Shown: positions 45,741 through 58,014 of the stretch, one piece after another | How the letters are laid out: every line of letters starts with the position of its first letter | How positions within the stretch are numbered: the stretch's first letter is position 1 | Assembly: GCA_940337035.1 (NCBI GenBank) | Contig: OW679203.1 | Span: 73,795,061 to 73,859,060 of the forward strand | Length of the DNA stretch: 64,000 nt | Source of the DNA: Agriotes lineatus | Lineage: Eukaryota > Arthropoda > Insecta > Coleoptera > Elateridae | Direction: 5' to 3' | The notes under the pieces: model-generated | The model's input: the letters and a program-made list of their open reading frames with translations, nothing else | The model's database searches: none | What the model was told of the DNA's origin: nothing | Translations under genes and position numbers: made by a program

Positions 45741-46130
45741 TTTTTTTCTGTCTGCTTACATCTCTACGTCCTTTTGGAAGGTAATTTAGAATTAATTTCG
45801 GAATTCTTTCGTCCGTCATCCCAATAGTGTGTTGTCTCAAATTGCCTCTGTACCATTCTACCTTGTCATTTACGTTGATCGCTTCCAATTGTTCTCGTAT
45901 TACTTCGCTTCTTATTCTATCGGTTCTCGTACATCTTTTAACACTTAGGAATCTCATTCCCGCTGCTTGAATTTTGAATTTTTTCTTTGTGTTAGTTATC
46001 CTAGATTCACTGCCATAAGTAGTTAAGTAAGATCCAATTCTCGGATCTGAGCCCTGCATATATTGCCCGAAGCAGTGGGCAAAGTTTTCCATGACTGATG
46101 AATCACTATGACGGCACCCTAAGCAACAAC
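45740..46130 (-). pseudogene. RTE LINE C-terminus
   Basis: The minus strand is open for 146 codons. It reads YGSESRITNTKKKFKIQAA, GMRFLSVKRCTRTDRIRSEV, IREQLEAINVNDKVEWYR, MTDERIPKLILNYLPKGRRD, then SRQKKRRF. This is the C-terminal domain of the RTE subgroup with 'KIQAAEMRFLRSVKGCTRxDRIRNExIR...ERIPKxxLxYxPKGRRDxGRPRKRW'. The reverse transcriptase core upstream is not recognisable, so the copy is truncated. Its frame is better kept than most relics here. It differs in type from the 31.96 and 54.75-kb insertions. Confidence 0.8.
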
Positions 46131-46134
46131 TAAA

Positions 46135-46235
46135 AAAATGTCCTCGTACGTACTGATTGAACTTTCGCAAGCGAACGCCTGTTCTTGCAGTTTAAGCTCC
46201 CGCCCACCATACTAGTTTGCCATGGTTCTTGGTGA
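46135..46235 (+). repeat. Family A tail fragment
   Basis: The phrase GCAAGCGAACGCCTGTTCTT followed by CAGTTTAAGCTCCCGCCCAC and CATACTAGTTTGCC matches the tail of family A at 39140-39210, 60535-60600 and 61625-61680. Confidence 0.5.
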
Positions 46236-46239
46236 TATC

Positions 46240-48475
46240 TGAGATAATAATTTGGAAGAGCTGCCGGTAAAAATTGAAGAGTTGAGAGTATTAGCCCTAA
46301 GACGTTGGCCATCACGAACATCAAAGCATCCTATATCGACTATCTGTCGGCCTTGGCTTCTTTTTAGGCAATCATATATTCGTCTTTATTTACTCGTGTT
46401 CGCAGTTAATGAAGCGTTTCTTGGTCATCTATTTTGAGATTTCGACCACAATGATTTTGATAATTATGTTTTTAAATAAAAGCTGCAGATTTGCATTAAA
46501 GGTTCTGCTCATTTTTGCAATGGTCCCCTGTATGACCGATAAGCCCAAACCAGTAAATGCGTATGTAACACCGACTTACCATCAGTGGACTCGCCCCCAC
46601 AGTTCTTTAAAATGTAAGTTAGTTTGTCGCCGTTACTCTATATGCAATTTGATATATGCAAAACTTATTTTTAATTAGAATAACGTGATACGGGTGGTAC
46701 AGCTGGTCTCCCTCGTCTGGGATGTTTATTTTCATGTTAACATACAAAGCCAGTTTGGGATGTTTCCTTATTGTAAATTAGGCTTAAGCATTGTAGTTTA
46801 TCATAGTTGAATGTGCGCGGATGTGGACTTATGTGTGCGTGCATCGATTAGTTTAGCGTGTGTAGCGCTCGAAATGTTCAAAATTAGCAGCCAGTTGCAC
46901 GAGCCACACGCGAAATATATAGCACCGGCTTAAGAACGCTTTGCAATGTTGAAGTTGCTGAATAAGTTTGGAAGCAAGCTGTGTTTGCGTGTCCAGCAAA
47001 CGCTATTTAAATCTTGTAAAGGATGAGCCAGGTTAGCAGCCAGGGATTGGCCCGCATTGTGTGTGGTAAATTTCCAGGCGTCGCACCTTTCAAGGTTTGG
47101 TGGCGCAACCCAGGTCGAACGACGCAACAATTTGCGATAAGCGATCGCTTCAGCTGTATTGTAAAAACCGCGCGAGGTGAAAGGAATGTGCTTCATCGAA
47201 AAACAATATCTACAAAAATCGAGAATATGAGTTTTGATGCATAAAATCCGACAGCAGGATTTTATGCAGTTTCACGCGTTTTTAAAGACAGTTTCTTAAC
47301 ATTTTAATATGGTTTTATGTTTGTTTAAATTAAGTGCGAGCAGCCCAAGATATATCGCCAGTGGAGTATTCATTTTTGTTTTATATTTACGTTTAGGAAT
47401 GGCCGTTCATTTTATTTTCTTTATGATTTTTTGTGTTTCTAAAGGTCAATCTATTTGTGTAAGGAAATTGGCTTTTATTGTGTATATATTTGAGGTCAGT
47501 TTCAGTCCGAGAATACTACAGGTGCAGACCAGCTTCCTGTTTTCGGCAATTAGTGATGAGTCGTAACCACGACTGTGGTATTTGCAATAGTTTCATGCAC
47601 ACAAGGTAAACAAATAGGACAAATTAATTATCAAATACTACGATCTATGAGACATCTCAGTTGATTCTAACCTTTCCAGTGACGGCTAAACAGACGTGTC
47701 GTTACATGTGATGGGCGAAAAAGCAAGTTCAGGTTTAAAAATTTGAAAAAACAGATGCCCAAGCCACAACTGAAATACTTGTTAGTAGAAATTAACGAAT
47801 CAACGGATATAACTAAGAAAAATAGGTTTGGTGGAGAAAATATTACTACAGATGCATGTTGGATGTTATAATTTAAAAATGTTATATTTAAAGAAGCTAA
47901 ACTATCAATTGAAATAAATGAAAGTTAAAAATGTTGCAAATTGCGCCAGCTGGTCGATTTCTCTCAGAATCTATTGATGTGTATTATTTAAACCTAGTTA
48001 AGTGAATAAGTGACTATTAAAAGTATAAAGAACATTGTATGAAACCCTGCAGTACTAGAAAAGTGTATATCAAAACTGTTAGCCCGGAACAATAATTCAA
48101 GGATATTTCAGGTACTACCTGAAAAATATTCTTCCAGCCGAGCCACTTTATCAAAAGGTCAGAACGGTAGTATATAAAATTAACGACATTTAACGAGTAG
48201 GTATAACCGTGACATATCAAGACTATCGATTGCTTCTACCTGCTGTACAATAAAGTGGGATGTCTTTAAGTGAACTATGAATTTATGCAATTGTATAGTG
48301 TACGTTTTTTGTTAGATTTCTCTGATATTTTTACATTATCACGTTGATTAATGTTAAAATATTTTTAAAATTACTGATACTGATATAGAGGTAGCTAGAA
48401 TTTCTTAAATAAGTAATAACGCCATTTATACTAGAAGTGGACCGATATTATGTTGTAAAATCGACTATGTAGCAG
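46240..48475. other. No gene or element recognised
   Basis: Frames at 46930-47244 on both strands overlap each other and have no recognisable domain. The rest is AT-rich. Confidence 0.45.
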
Positions 48476-48559
48476 AAAAATGTATTAGGCCAGAGTCCGG
48501 TGGGTTACTTTCTGATTTTTAAATTTAGGCAGCGGAGCTAAGATGATAATAAATTGCCT

Positions 48560-49010
48560 AATTTTGTAGCTTTCTCCTACTCTACCTAAATTGATTGAGT
48601 AAATGAGAAAAACTAAATGACTTAGTAAAGTTATGAACTCGTCATCTACTTGGTTGTAAAGGTAACGTGTCAAACAAAATATATTGTAAGATAAACTCAC
48701 CGAAAGGCACTATATATTATAAATTGATTGTTGAAAAGATCCAGGCGGTTTGGTAGCTAAATATAATCCTGCTACTTTCATCCAAGACTATACTAATTTT
48801 TCTACCTAGCTGTTCTTTGGAGGGGGGAGGGGGAGAGAGTAATGTTATGAGCGCGTCACCTAGTTGGCTATTAAGGTGACGCAGCAAACAAAAAATATAA
48901 ACAAGTTTATTATATTGGTTCTTAAAACAAGACGTATTTTGTTCAACTCTGTAAGTAAGTAGATATATTGCAATTTATACTAACCGAAAGGCACTATACC
49001 TTACAGTAGG
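48560..49010 (+). repeat. Diverged local direct duplication
   Basis: A segment with AGTTATGAACTCGTCATCTACTTGG, here in two parts (GTTATGAACTCGTCA, CTACTTGG), and ACCGAAAGGCACTATA at 48699 recurs in the same order later. There it reads GTTATGAGCGCGTCACCTAG and ACCGAAAGGCACTATA at 48984. The period is about 285 bp. Copies are well diverged outside these words. Confidence 0.5.
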
Positions 49011-49895
49011 TACTTATGTCATTCAAATGAGCTGTCACTGTAATAAACCTTGATGTTTGTGAGACACCTAAGATTAACTTTCATTTGCTTACGTATGCCA
49101 GCAAGAGTTTTATGGCAAAAGTAAATAAACAGCTTGTATTTTATGAGAAGAGGCCATTCCTCTTAGTGATTTAACAATAATTAGAATAGCAAATACGTAT
49201 GCAAAGTGAGTGTCTAATAGTAATAGAACATATGTATCGTGTAAAGGTTTTATAGATTTCTAATAATACGAACGCATCGACTGAAGTTCAGAAATTTAGC
49301 TAAGTTTTATTTTGTCTGATTGCTAATGTAATTTAATTTGTAACTGACGGATTTGAGCTTATTAATATCAGACATAATGTGAATAAAATAATACAGAAAG
49401 ACTTGTTAAGTACAGAAAGAATATAAGCGTTATGTATTAAAAAGTGTATCAGCCAGCAAAAGACCAATTAGCTGAAAAATAAACGAAACAGTGCTAGCAA
49501 AATAATGACTACAAAGAGCAATGCAAAATGGAAAGACAGTTAGTGATATACTAAAGGAACTCCAAGTGTATCAGTGCATTATAAACAAAAGTTATTTAAA
49601 ATCAGAGCAAGTGTAGTGACATTTATTCTAAGAAACAGACAATTTTAGTAGTTAGGTAAAGACATGACATTAAAACTGTAGTCCATAAGGTTAAACATGT
49701 TATCATTCATAATTTCCTTTATAAAAATTGAAAATCTAGTTGCTAAGTGACCTGACTGTCTTTTTTATGAATAACTATACAAGCTTGTAAAATTTGTGTT
49801 GGAGCCAGCTTGAGCTCCTCAATTAATCACATAAAATTGTAAATAAAAAAGTGTTTAGTTATACCAATTGTGTGTAAAGTTATTAGCCAATGTGC
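49011..49895. other. No gene or element recognised
   Basis: AT-rich DNA. Confidence 0.5.
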
Positions 49896-49899
49896 AGAG

Positions 49900-50335
49900 C
49901 ATCTGTGGGGTAGTTTGCTAAGTGCTAAGACGTCCAGGTGAAGCAGAAAAATTCGTCCAAGTGCGATTTACTTCGGGGGACCTTGAGGAACCAGTACGTG
50001 CAGAAATTCCAACCAACAAGCCATTCAAAAGTGCATAATTCCCGTGGTGCCATTGGGGAGTGTATCCAGCATCCGAGAAGCCTCCGATTAAGGTAGGATT
50101 TCGCAGGAAGCCTTTGCTACAGCGTCCTAATTCGCGGGAATCGTCGAGATTAGACTGTGTACGAGGTAGAGAGGCATATTTCAGTTATTCAGAGCCGTCC
50201 AACTTCGAGAAATTCAGTGAGCGTCCTTTGAAAATGCGGGATGGCGCCGCATTTTTCACCTTTGGCCGAATATTGAACAAAAAACGATCGCGCGTGGGTT
50301 GCGACGTCACACTAAAAACAAGACGAGCTTAGCAG
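49900..50335 (+). other. GC-richer block with a 90-codon frame, unassigned
   Basis: Composition rises here and a frame at 50060-50332 is open. It starts with GTG, not ATG, and encodes a basic, low-hydrophobicity peptide (for example SRESSRLDCVRGREAYF) that I do not recognise. AAGGTAGGAT at about 50088 could be a splice donor, so an untranslated first exon is possible. I cannot decide. Confidence 0.25.
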
Positions 50336-50339
50336 TTAC

Positions 50340-51795
50340 TACTCAACAGTATTAATATTTACCTGACGCGTCTTTGCCATTTTGGTGTTTTAAAATTCAA
50401 TTTAACGCTGTTATTGCACTAGCAGATCAGTGTGTTTGCTGAGTAAAAATTTACAGGTTAGCTATACGTCAGATGGAAATTGTGTATTTGCCCGAAATAT
50501 TTGAGAGTATTTGTCATACGAGATATTTGTCATACCAAGGTTTTCTCAAATTTATGAACCTACACCCTGAACCAAGTTTGTCTTATGTTCTACGGAGCTA
50601 AACACGAATATTGCGGATAGATGGAATAGGAAAAGGACAGTAAACCATTTGTTTGTCATAATTATTATTACACTCTTTTAGTTTGCCCTGAGTTTGACAG
50701 GCAGGTTCATAAATGAATCTAACAAAATTTATAAAATGCAGTTTCCATTGCCATTAATTATCTTATTTAAAAAAGTATTATATACTTTACTGGTGAAGTG
50801 AGGCGGGATTATTATAGTATTTATAGTTGCCCTAGATATATTGCTACTGACATATTCCTGTACAGGTAATGTGGATGAAAAATTTAAATGAGAATTCTGT
50901 ACGCTTGGCATATACTGCTTACATTTTCTCAATAACAAACATGCATTTTCATATTTAAAGCGGCTTTTGAAATAAAAGCTGAAAGCAATAGAGCTTGTAT
51001 CAACGGAAATAACTTTTATATGTCAAAGGGTAACAGTGCAGCAGACGAGCTCAATCTCTCTGTACTTGCATACCGATATCAGAGACTTTCATCAGACAAG
51101 AATATCGAATGCTCGCTGGAGCGTCCGATATTCTCACGTCTGTTTACGGAGATATGGGTCGGCTGTTTAAATTCTGGAATTGGAAATATATAAAATCACA
51201 CGCTTCATTAAAGGTAATTTTAAGAAAAATTGGTTTCAGATGCGCCTTCCCGAATAATTGTTATCTGTTCCTCATACAACCACTGGCAAGATATTTTGTA
51301 CAATTTACAGCTAAGCGAGAGAAACAGATAGGCATAGTAAATTGTGTATCCACAGAAATGGCTGGTAGTTCTTTGCAACGAATTATTTGAACAGAATTAT
51401 TTACATGGAAAGCGCTATTAGCGAACAAATCGTTATCTAGGAACAAGCGCTTACTACTTGCACGTAGATTGGCATCTTGACCTTGACCTGAATATACGAG
51501 TAGCAGCTAGCCTAAATACAGTTACCAACTTCACAATTATCACATGTCTATGGAATCCAATTACAAGAGAGTTGGAATTTATTATTCTTCAGTGAAACCA
51601 AAGAAAAAGTAGCTGATGATGATTGTACTCAAGGATGTGGGCAATCTAAATGCTAAGACATCAGCAAAACTGAAATGGGGCATCTGAAGCTGAAATATGG
51701 TATATTTCTAATCTAATTCCTCACAATGTAACTCTTCTTCAAATTCTGTAACGGATTATATACATGTATAAGTCTCTTGCGGATACATTAAATTA
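50340..51795. other. No gene or element recognised
   Basis: AT-rich DNA; short frames at 51109-51390 are not recognisable. Confidence 0.45.
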
Positions 51796-51797
51796 TA

Positions 51798-52282
51798 CCG
51801 GGTGGTCATAAATGTCTGTGATCGCATTACCTTTGGAACGAGTAACGCTTTAAAAGATGATGAACTCAACTACCTAACCTAAATATCAAATGTCATTCAT
51901 GTCATCACAACTGACATTCCTAGGTGTCAAAATTATTACAGGTTCCTGTAATGTATTATTATAATCATATATATAATACACATATATTGCTAGTAGGGCC
52001 TGGAAACGTCAGAAAACATTCGAACTCCGCCTTTAGAAGCGAATTTTAAACTTGACCACTTCCCCATTGGCCGGACGACGCTGCCGCGCTTGCACACAGC
52101 TCATCATTATACATTGAAGAGTTGGTTGTCTGTCTCACTTCCTTGGTCAGTTTCCCACTCATACCCGCTAGCAATATAGTAAGTATTAGATATATGATTA
52201 TAATTGAAATATAATGCTAACCAACATTTATAAGTAGCTAATTTCATGGATACCGGGATCACTGATATTTATGGCTACCCGG
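51798..52282. mobile_element. TA-flanked MITE, copy 2 (with nested insertion)
   Basis: Same terminal sequence as 13038-13385 (CCGGGTGGTCATAAATGTCT left, inverted at the right end) between TA dinucleotides, and the same interior words. It is 485 bp against 348 bp because a 192-bp TIR element sits inside. Confidence 0.85.
51985..52176. mobile_element. Small TIR element nested in the MITE
   Basis: Inverted ends TATTGCTAGTAGGG and CCCGCTAGCAATA, flanked by TA on both sides. It occupies the region that copy 1 of the host MITE lacks. The interior is GC-richer (GGCCGGACGACGCTGCCGCG) than the host MITE. The nested position is convincing; the exact ends could shift by two bases because of surrounding AT repeats. 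Confidence 0.7.
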
Positions 52283-52284
52283 TA

Positions 52285-52680
52285 TTATCTTCATCAGTGT
52301 TGTTATAGACTATTTACCAAGTTAATACGAGTATTTTTAAGAGATTTTTTACTGCACTCAGTGCGGTAATGGATAAATATTACACAACTCTTTTTTATAA
52401 AACCAACAATACCTTGAACGAGCATTTATCGAAGAAGATAAAATATTGACCAACACACGTATGCTTACAGCACTTAAAAAATTCGTTTCACTACCCCGGA
52501 ACATGACAATCAAACTCGTTTCGTTAAGATGCTAGTATCGTTAATAATATTGTTTGCAATCAAATAATTAAAACTTTCCGTATGGTACAATTGACTAAAG
52601 AGATATGTTATCCATACGGGTACAATTTTAGCTCGCCCGGCTGTGAGAAAATTCCCCGAATGGACAAAATCTCTTTATTC
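52285..52680. other. No gene or element recognised
   Basis: AT-rich DNA between the MITE and the hAT element. Confidence 0.5.
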
Positions 52681-52689
52681 ACGCGTAGC

Positions 52690-54560
52690 CAGTGGCGTAA
52701 CTTTAGATTTCGGACCCCCCCGCGAAAATTTGCTGCGAACCCCTTATAGGTCCTTAATAAAGTCAAGCGGAAAAAACATCAATAATAATAATAATACATA
52801 ATTATAATTAATAATGATAAGATAGGGCACTACAAAACAATGGCTTAACTAAGATAGTTTAAAAATAAAAACGAGATTTTGAGCAATGTGCGTACGCCTG
52901 GCCTTAATGTTTGCAAAATCGGTAATAACTAGCTATCTCCCGGTTCAATGGACAATAAAAAAGGTATTCCAATCTTTCCTGATGAATATCTACTGTTTCT
53001 GACATAATTTTTAATAATTTTTCATTTAGAGAAGCTTCTTTCAGCTGAAGCGACCGAAACAGGTAATGTTAAAAATAATAACAGTGCTGTAGCAATTTCA
53101 GAAAAAAAATATGATTCCGATTATCAACTATTAAATACTTAGCAAATTGTTTCACGCTTTTAAACTCTTTTAGTTTATCTAGATTATAAGAATTTGTTGC
53201 ACAGGAACAAATGTATATAGGAAATGAAGCGACAATATTTTTTTATAAAATATTTGAAAAGCTGTTGTTTTGGAAAAAAGATCTTTCTCAGTCATTTTGC
53301 ACAAAGTTTTTGGATTTAAAAAAACTAATAAGGTTTGCCGTTTGAAACATAGATTCAAAGCTTTGACTTAGCTGAGTTATTGTGATATCTAAAGCTCTTT
53401 AAAAAATGTTGACTTTAAAATACTTATTAGAATCCGATTACCTTTGATCTTCTAAAAGTTCGTCAAAATATCTTTTAACTTTCGGTCTGAGTTTATTTTT
53501 AAATGTAGGATTTATGGTCCAGTTGTTGGCTAAATTAGTTGCTTCTAATTCAGCATTAAGGTACTCACTTCGATATTTCTATAAAATATTCTAGAGGTTT
53601 CCAATATAGGTTGAGTCTGGATTCTGTAGCATTTTTGTGATTACAAGTTCCCCCAAAATGTTATTCACTAAAACATAAAGAATCACAAACTAAAATTATG
53701 AACGCTGGCTAGAATTCTTCTCTCCTCATCGCATTCTTCCTTTTTTTATGTTAATATTGTTTTGTTAAGAACAGAAGTAATATATTTAAAACGTAATTTA
53801 ATTGCGGTAAGAGTCTGGGTTCTGGAAGACCATAGTATACGGTTAAGTTTCTTTTTTATATGGGATGCGCTCGTATTGGAACTTAAAAGATCCCACCGAT
53901 TTATGCTTGATCCAAAAAATGTGTAATGTTTTGAACAGTAGCAAAAAATATTCAATTTCTCTTACACCTTTAACTGTGTCATTAATCACCAAGTTGAGGT
54001 TGTGCGCAGCGTAATGAACGTGAACGTCTAATGTCTACTAAAAAAAATCAAAGCTTCACTATTCACCAAGTTAAAATGCACAAATGTAAACAATAATCGA
54101 CACATTGTCAATCCTAGCATTTTTTCGCGCCTCTACGGGCTTCTAGTTCGTAAAGTAAATACCTTACGGATTACGGATGAGGTAATTACGTTACAGTCGG
54201 CAACTCTGCTGTTAACAGAATGAGGATAGGCATAAGCGTCAAAACAATCCATAAATCCAACATTTAATGATCATGTTGTTAAATTATAGAATTCCTACAA
54301 TACGGGCAGTATTAAATGAACGCAATTTTTCTTTAGAACTGCCGGAAATTCGCAATTTTCATTACCCTATGCCCCATATTACAAAACAATCTGTCAGCTT
54401 GAATTTAAAGGCCGGCAATTCAAAACTAGTTTTGCTTTTTGCGTGGACATCCCATTATGATAAATAAAATTAGAAAGATTTTCTCCTGCTTGCGTTTACT
54501 GAATGAAAGAAAAAGACAATTAAGGGGCCCTTCGGGCCCCCCTCAGGCTCAAGGCCACTG
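52690..54560 (-). mobile_element. hAT DNA transposon, decayed
   Basis: Ends are CAGTGGCGTAAC (left) and the inverse GGCCACTG (right), typical hAT termini. They are flanked by CGCGTAGC (52682-52689) and CGTATAGC (54561-54568), an 8-bp duplication with two changes. The 1871-bp body holds the wreck of a transposase on the minus strand. GC-rich subterminal tracts (GGACCCCCCC; GGGGCCCTTCGGGCCCC) lie inside both ends. Confidence 0.88.
52900..54040 (-). pseudogene. hAT transposase (ZMYM/TTF-type) pseudogene
   Basis: Pieces appear in transposase order on the minus strand. AAHNLNLVINDTVKGVREIE (about 54025-53965) is followed by FFGSSINRWDLLSSN (about 53920), SRTQTLTAIKLRFKYI (about 53815), then PTFKNKLRPKVKRYFDELLED (about 53510, one residue over several codons shown). 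Later come KTLCKMTEKDLFSKTTAFQ and, near the end, a decayed dimerisation domain (about 53060-52930). Relatives of this hAT branch have CAHxLNLVI, FFSSSxxRW, LSxTRWxxR and a C-terminal KLIKNYLRSTMxQERL. Stops and shifts are frequent; no function remains. Confidence 0.8.
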
Positions 54561-54752
54561 CGTATAGCATATATTTTTTGTCCAGTGCCTCCATTTAATT
54601 ATATGAATACATTTTTTACATTAATAAACAATTTTAAATAATGTAATCTGGTTGTGTGCTAGTTACTGAGATACACGGATGTATTTTGTTACTTTACCAT
54701 GAATATTGTATTAGATCAAACACAAGTTTACGAGTAGGTATTGGAAAAAGGT

Positions 54753-55785
54753 CTATTATACTCTACAGATTTCTCTACTAGTAGATGAAATATACCTTTA
54801 GCGCTTGCTTTTGTCGACTTTGATAAAGCGTCTGATACAGTAGAATTAGATAGTGTGCTGAAAGCGCTAAACGAAAGCCACACTGACAACCGCTATACTA
54901 AACTCATTACCAACATATATAAAAATGCAACGATGACAGTAAAACTGCATGAAGAGAGTAATAAAATAAAAATAAATCAGAGCGTCAGCCAAGGGAATAC
55001 ACTGTTCCTGAAACTGTTCATAACGGTACTGGAGTACGCTTTTAAAAATATCAGTTGGAACTGCAAAGGTATAACAATAGATGGTAAAAATCTGAACCAC
55101 CTCCGCTATGTAGACGACATAGTTATCATAACTGACGAACTGGGAAAACTGAATGAGATGTTAAATGAAGTAGACGTAGCATGTACAGAAATTGGCTTAA
55201 GATAAATTTAAAAAAACACTAAATTCATGACAAACGTAGTCCCCTCGGAGAATCTCGAAGTGAAGGGTCACGAAATAGAATTAGTAGAAAAATGCATATA
55301 TCTTGGACATGAATTAAGGCTAAACAGAGACAATCAAACATGCGAAATACAAAGAAGATAACTTTGGCGTAGGCTGCATACGGAAAAATGTGCGATATAC
55401 TTAAAAGTGACATTCCCATAAACTTCAAAAGAAAAGCATTCGACCAATCTGTGATTCCGGACTTCACATACAGATCCCAAACATTAACTATGACCAAAAC
55501 AACAACATCGAAACTAAAAGTGGCACAAAGACGGATGGGCGGAAAAGAACTGGCGTTACAGATGTTATAACACGCAAAACTAGTCTAAAGTGGAGATGGG
55601 CTGGGCACGTGCCCAGACTTAAAGATATGAAATGCGCACGAAAACTACTAGAATGGAGAACGCGACTAGATAAGCGAAGCCAGGAAGGCCACCAACGCGC
55701 TGGACTGATGATATAAAGAGAATAACAATAAAATGGCTACAGACAGCGCAAAACAGAGATAAATGGCTGGGTGATGATGATGATG
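54753..55785 (+). mobile_element. 5'-truncated RTE LINE with 13-bp TSD
   Basis: A 1033-bp insertion between perfect 13-bp repeats ATTGGAAAAAGGT (54740-54752 and 55786-55798). It ends in GATGATGATGATG, the RTE-type tail. It is a second member of the group seen at 31960-32814 but starts further upstream in the reverse transcriptase and is more decayed. Confidence 0.92.
54790..55770 (+). pseudogene. RTE ORF2 reverse transcriptase, frameshifted
   Basis: The order is NIPLALAFVDFDKASDTVEL (motif A, where AFDTVE has become ASDTVE), INQSVSQGN (motif B region, relatives have VRQGD), LEYAFKNISW, then LNHLRYVDDIVII with YVDD in place of YADD at the catalytic site. After the first frame ends at 55205 the reading continues in other frames: KGHEIELVEKCIYLGHELRL, then SDIPINFKRKAFDQSVIPDF, TLTMTKTTTSKLKVAQRRM, GRPPTRWTDDIK and WLQTAQNRDKW. 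At least three frameshifts separate these. The copy is inactive. Confidence 0.88.
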
Positions 55786-55798
55786 ATTGGAAAAAGGT

Positions 55799-56535
55799 AT
55801 GTATCAATAAGAACAAACGCCTCTATCACGAGGGAAACACTGCGCGCATCACAGGGTGGCAGTTAGAGGAATATTCTCCTGATATAAAGGGCACAAGAGA
55901 AATAAAACACCTTCCGCTGACGAATACGTAAACGAGCATCTGCATCTAGAATGGACGGCTAAATATCCAATGCTGAAGTTAGTGAAGCTAGTGAAATATA
56001 TTAATATTAGGGTTCAATAAAGTGGACATCTTCGAGAACAGGTAAATATTGCTCAAATCAGAGGTGGGTGAACCTAGCTATTAAGGTCTACTCGGCAATA
56101 CGCCTTGCGAGATTGACGACTTATTGTCAAATGATAAAACATTTACAGTGGGAACATAAAGGCATTAATATATTCTTTTATATCGTATAGCTGGTGACAG
56201 AAATCCTGGCGTCAGAGTTTTCAGGTTGCGAGACGTTTAATCGTTTAAGGCATGACAAATCAAGAAGACGTAGGCGAGCATATTGATCCAGGATAAATAA
56301 TAAAATGTAGCAAATGCAATCAAACAGCAGAGGTGGAGAAACAAACAGCATTAGTATGTACCGATGCTTTTAGAACACAAAATAATATAGTAATATGTTC
56401 TGCTGAATAAGAACTAAGCCATCAGAAACAAAGAAACCATACTATGAGGCAAACCGATGGCAATTGGAACAAATAAATACACCAGTAGAGGCCCTGGACC
56501 GGGAAAACAAGTGCGAGTCAACCATAAATTAGATG
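55799..56535. other. No gene or element recognised
   Basis: AT-rich DNA between two RTE fragments. Confidence 0.45.
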
Positions 56536-56540
56536 AATAC

Positions 56541-56645
56541 GTAGATGATTAAATAACAGGATTGGAATGGTTTAGAACAGCTCAAAATAAGGAGTTGTGG
56601 AAGCAGGCAAGGAAGGCCTATTGTTATTCCGATTTGAAAGATTGA
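56541..56645 (+). pseudogene. RTE LINE 3' terminal scrap
   Basis: The frame VDD, one stop, ITGLEWFRTAQNKELWKQ, ARKAYCYSDLKD is the C-terminal end of the same RTE group (WTDDIKR, then WxxxAQNRxxWKQxRxAY). About 35 codons remain. Confidence 0.65.
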
Positions 56646-57155
56646 CTCCGCCACTGATCTTATGCCAGCGGAGGAAAAAATTACGTTGACCTTCTTCAGG
56701 CGAAGGAGTTCAGGACAAAAGGCAGATAACTACCGCCAAATTACGGTGCAATTCGGAGGCTTTTCTTGAGCGAAATGCGACTTGCTGTGCTGGACCCTTC
56801 TTGCGACCTTCGGCATTTTTCGCTGGATAAGTAAGATCAACAGCCCAATATTATTCTGAAGTTCTCTTCATGTCCTGTTGCTGTATCGGAGAACCTCATT
56901 TTTTATTTTATGTCAGCCCATAAGCAACACACTGGATTCTGCGCACCAGTGCATCACTTTAAGGCTGTCTTTAACGTCGCTCGCCGCTTCGAGTTATAGC
57001 TATCTTCCCGCTTCACTGAGTCCGGAAACCAAACCAAACTCTTCGTTCTGTCCGGTTCGGAATCTATCGAGCCCGGAGTTTACCCAAAATCTTCGTCGGC
57101 CATACTGGCTTGGCTGCCGTTACAACAACGCTTCGCTCTGTCCGGTTCAAAATAT
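56646..57155. other. Unassigned GC-richer stretch
   Basis: The DNA is somewhat GC-rich, with repeated TTCGTTCTGTCCGGTTC / TTCGCTCTGTCCGGTTC about 100 bp apart (near 57040 and 57133). No domain is recognisable in the 152-codon frame at 56878-57336. Confidence 0.35.
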
Positions 57156-57159
57156 TAGC

Positions 57160-57624
57160 AGGCTTCGCTTTTCGTGGTTTGTCGTCAATTTTTACGGTAT
57201 TAAGTATCTCTACATAATTGTTTTAATAATGCATGCGTGTATTACCACCAATTTTGAATACAACAAACCTCATGCGTTTGGAATATTCAAAAGATTGATC
57301 GCCGATTTGAACTGGGGTGTGCAAATCTCTATTTGAAATCGGTCCGCAGTTTGTATCCTAATGTGACGTTACGCATTAGTTACTTTTAGACCGATTCATT
57401 AAAAGTCCCGACCTTCCCAGCTATACGCGATGAGAATTGTATTTCCCTTGGTGTGTTTAATATAGCCATATCAGATTTTATACTGCTTGCTTTCTTGTGA
57501 AGCAAAATGCAGTAAACGTGTTCATTGAAGTGAGATTAGCTTTCTTTTAGAGAAAATAGGGGCAAGGTAAGTCGACCCCGCGCATTGAGCATGCACATTG
57601 CACATCACCCGCCGTAAAGAAGAC
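57160..57624 (+). repeat. Dispersed repeat family A, interrupted (5' part)
   Basis: Landmarks GCATGCGTGTATTACCACCA, GAGAATTGTATTTCCC, GTGAAGCAAAATGCAGTAAA and GGCAAGGTAAGTCGAC match other copies in order. It stops at 57624 where a TIR transposon is inserted, and continues at about 60478. Confidence 0.6.
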
Positions 57625-58014
57625 AAATAGTACAGTAAAACTAGGGTTTAACCCAAACATCAAAAACTATTTAGTACTCTTAGTAGGCGATAAAAGGTTG
57701 CACAAAATTGCGCGTCGGGTTTAGGCGCGGGGGGGGGGGGGGTGAAAAGGTGTTAAAATAGTAGTTTCAACAGGTTTTCGCAAACGTCTCGTTAACTATG
57801 AGATTTAGCGCAAACTTTACCTTATACAAAATTAATTTACAATAAAACTGGTTTTATGCATTTTTGCGTTATAGTACAGGGTTAGGGAGATATTGAGGGG
57901 GCAAGGGTGTCATTATTTTCCAGTTAGCCAGGGATTTATCGTACTCACTTGGAAATAAGTAATGTTTCGTTATAAAAAGGTACTTAGTGACGGATAAATA
58001 ACATAGCAACCTTT

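Noticed and set aside
46930..47244. Overlapping frames on both strands at 47.0-47.2 kb
   Set aside because: Mutually exclusive, no known domain, no splice context.
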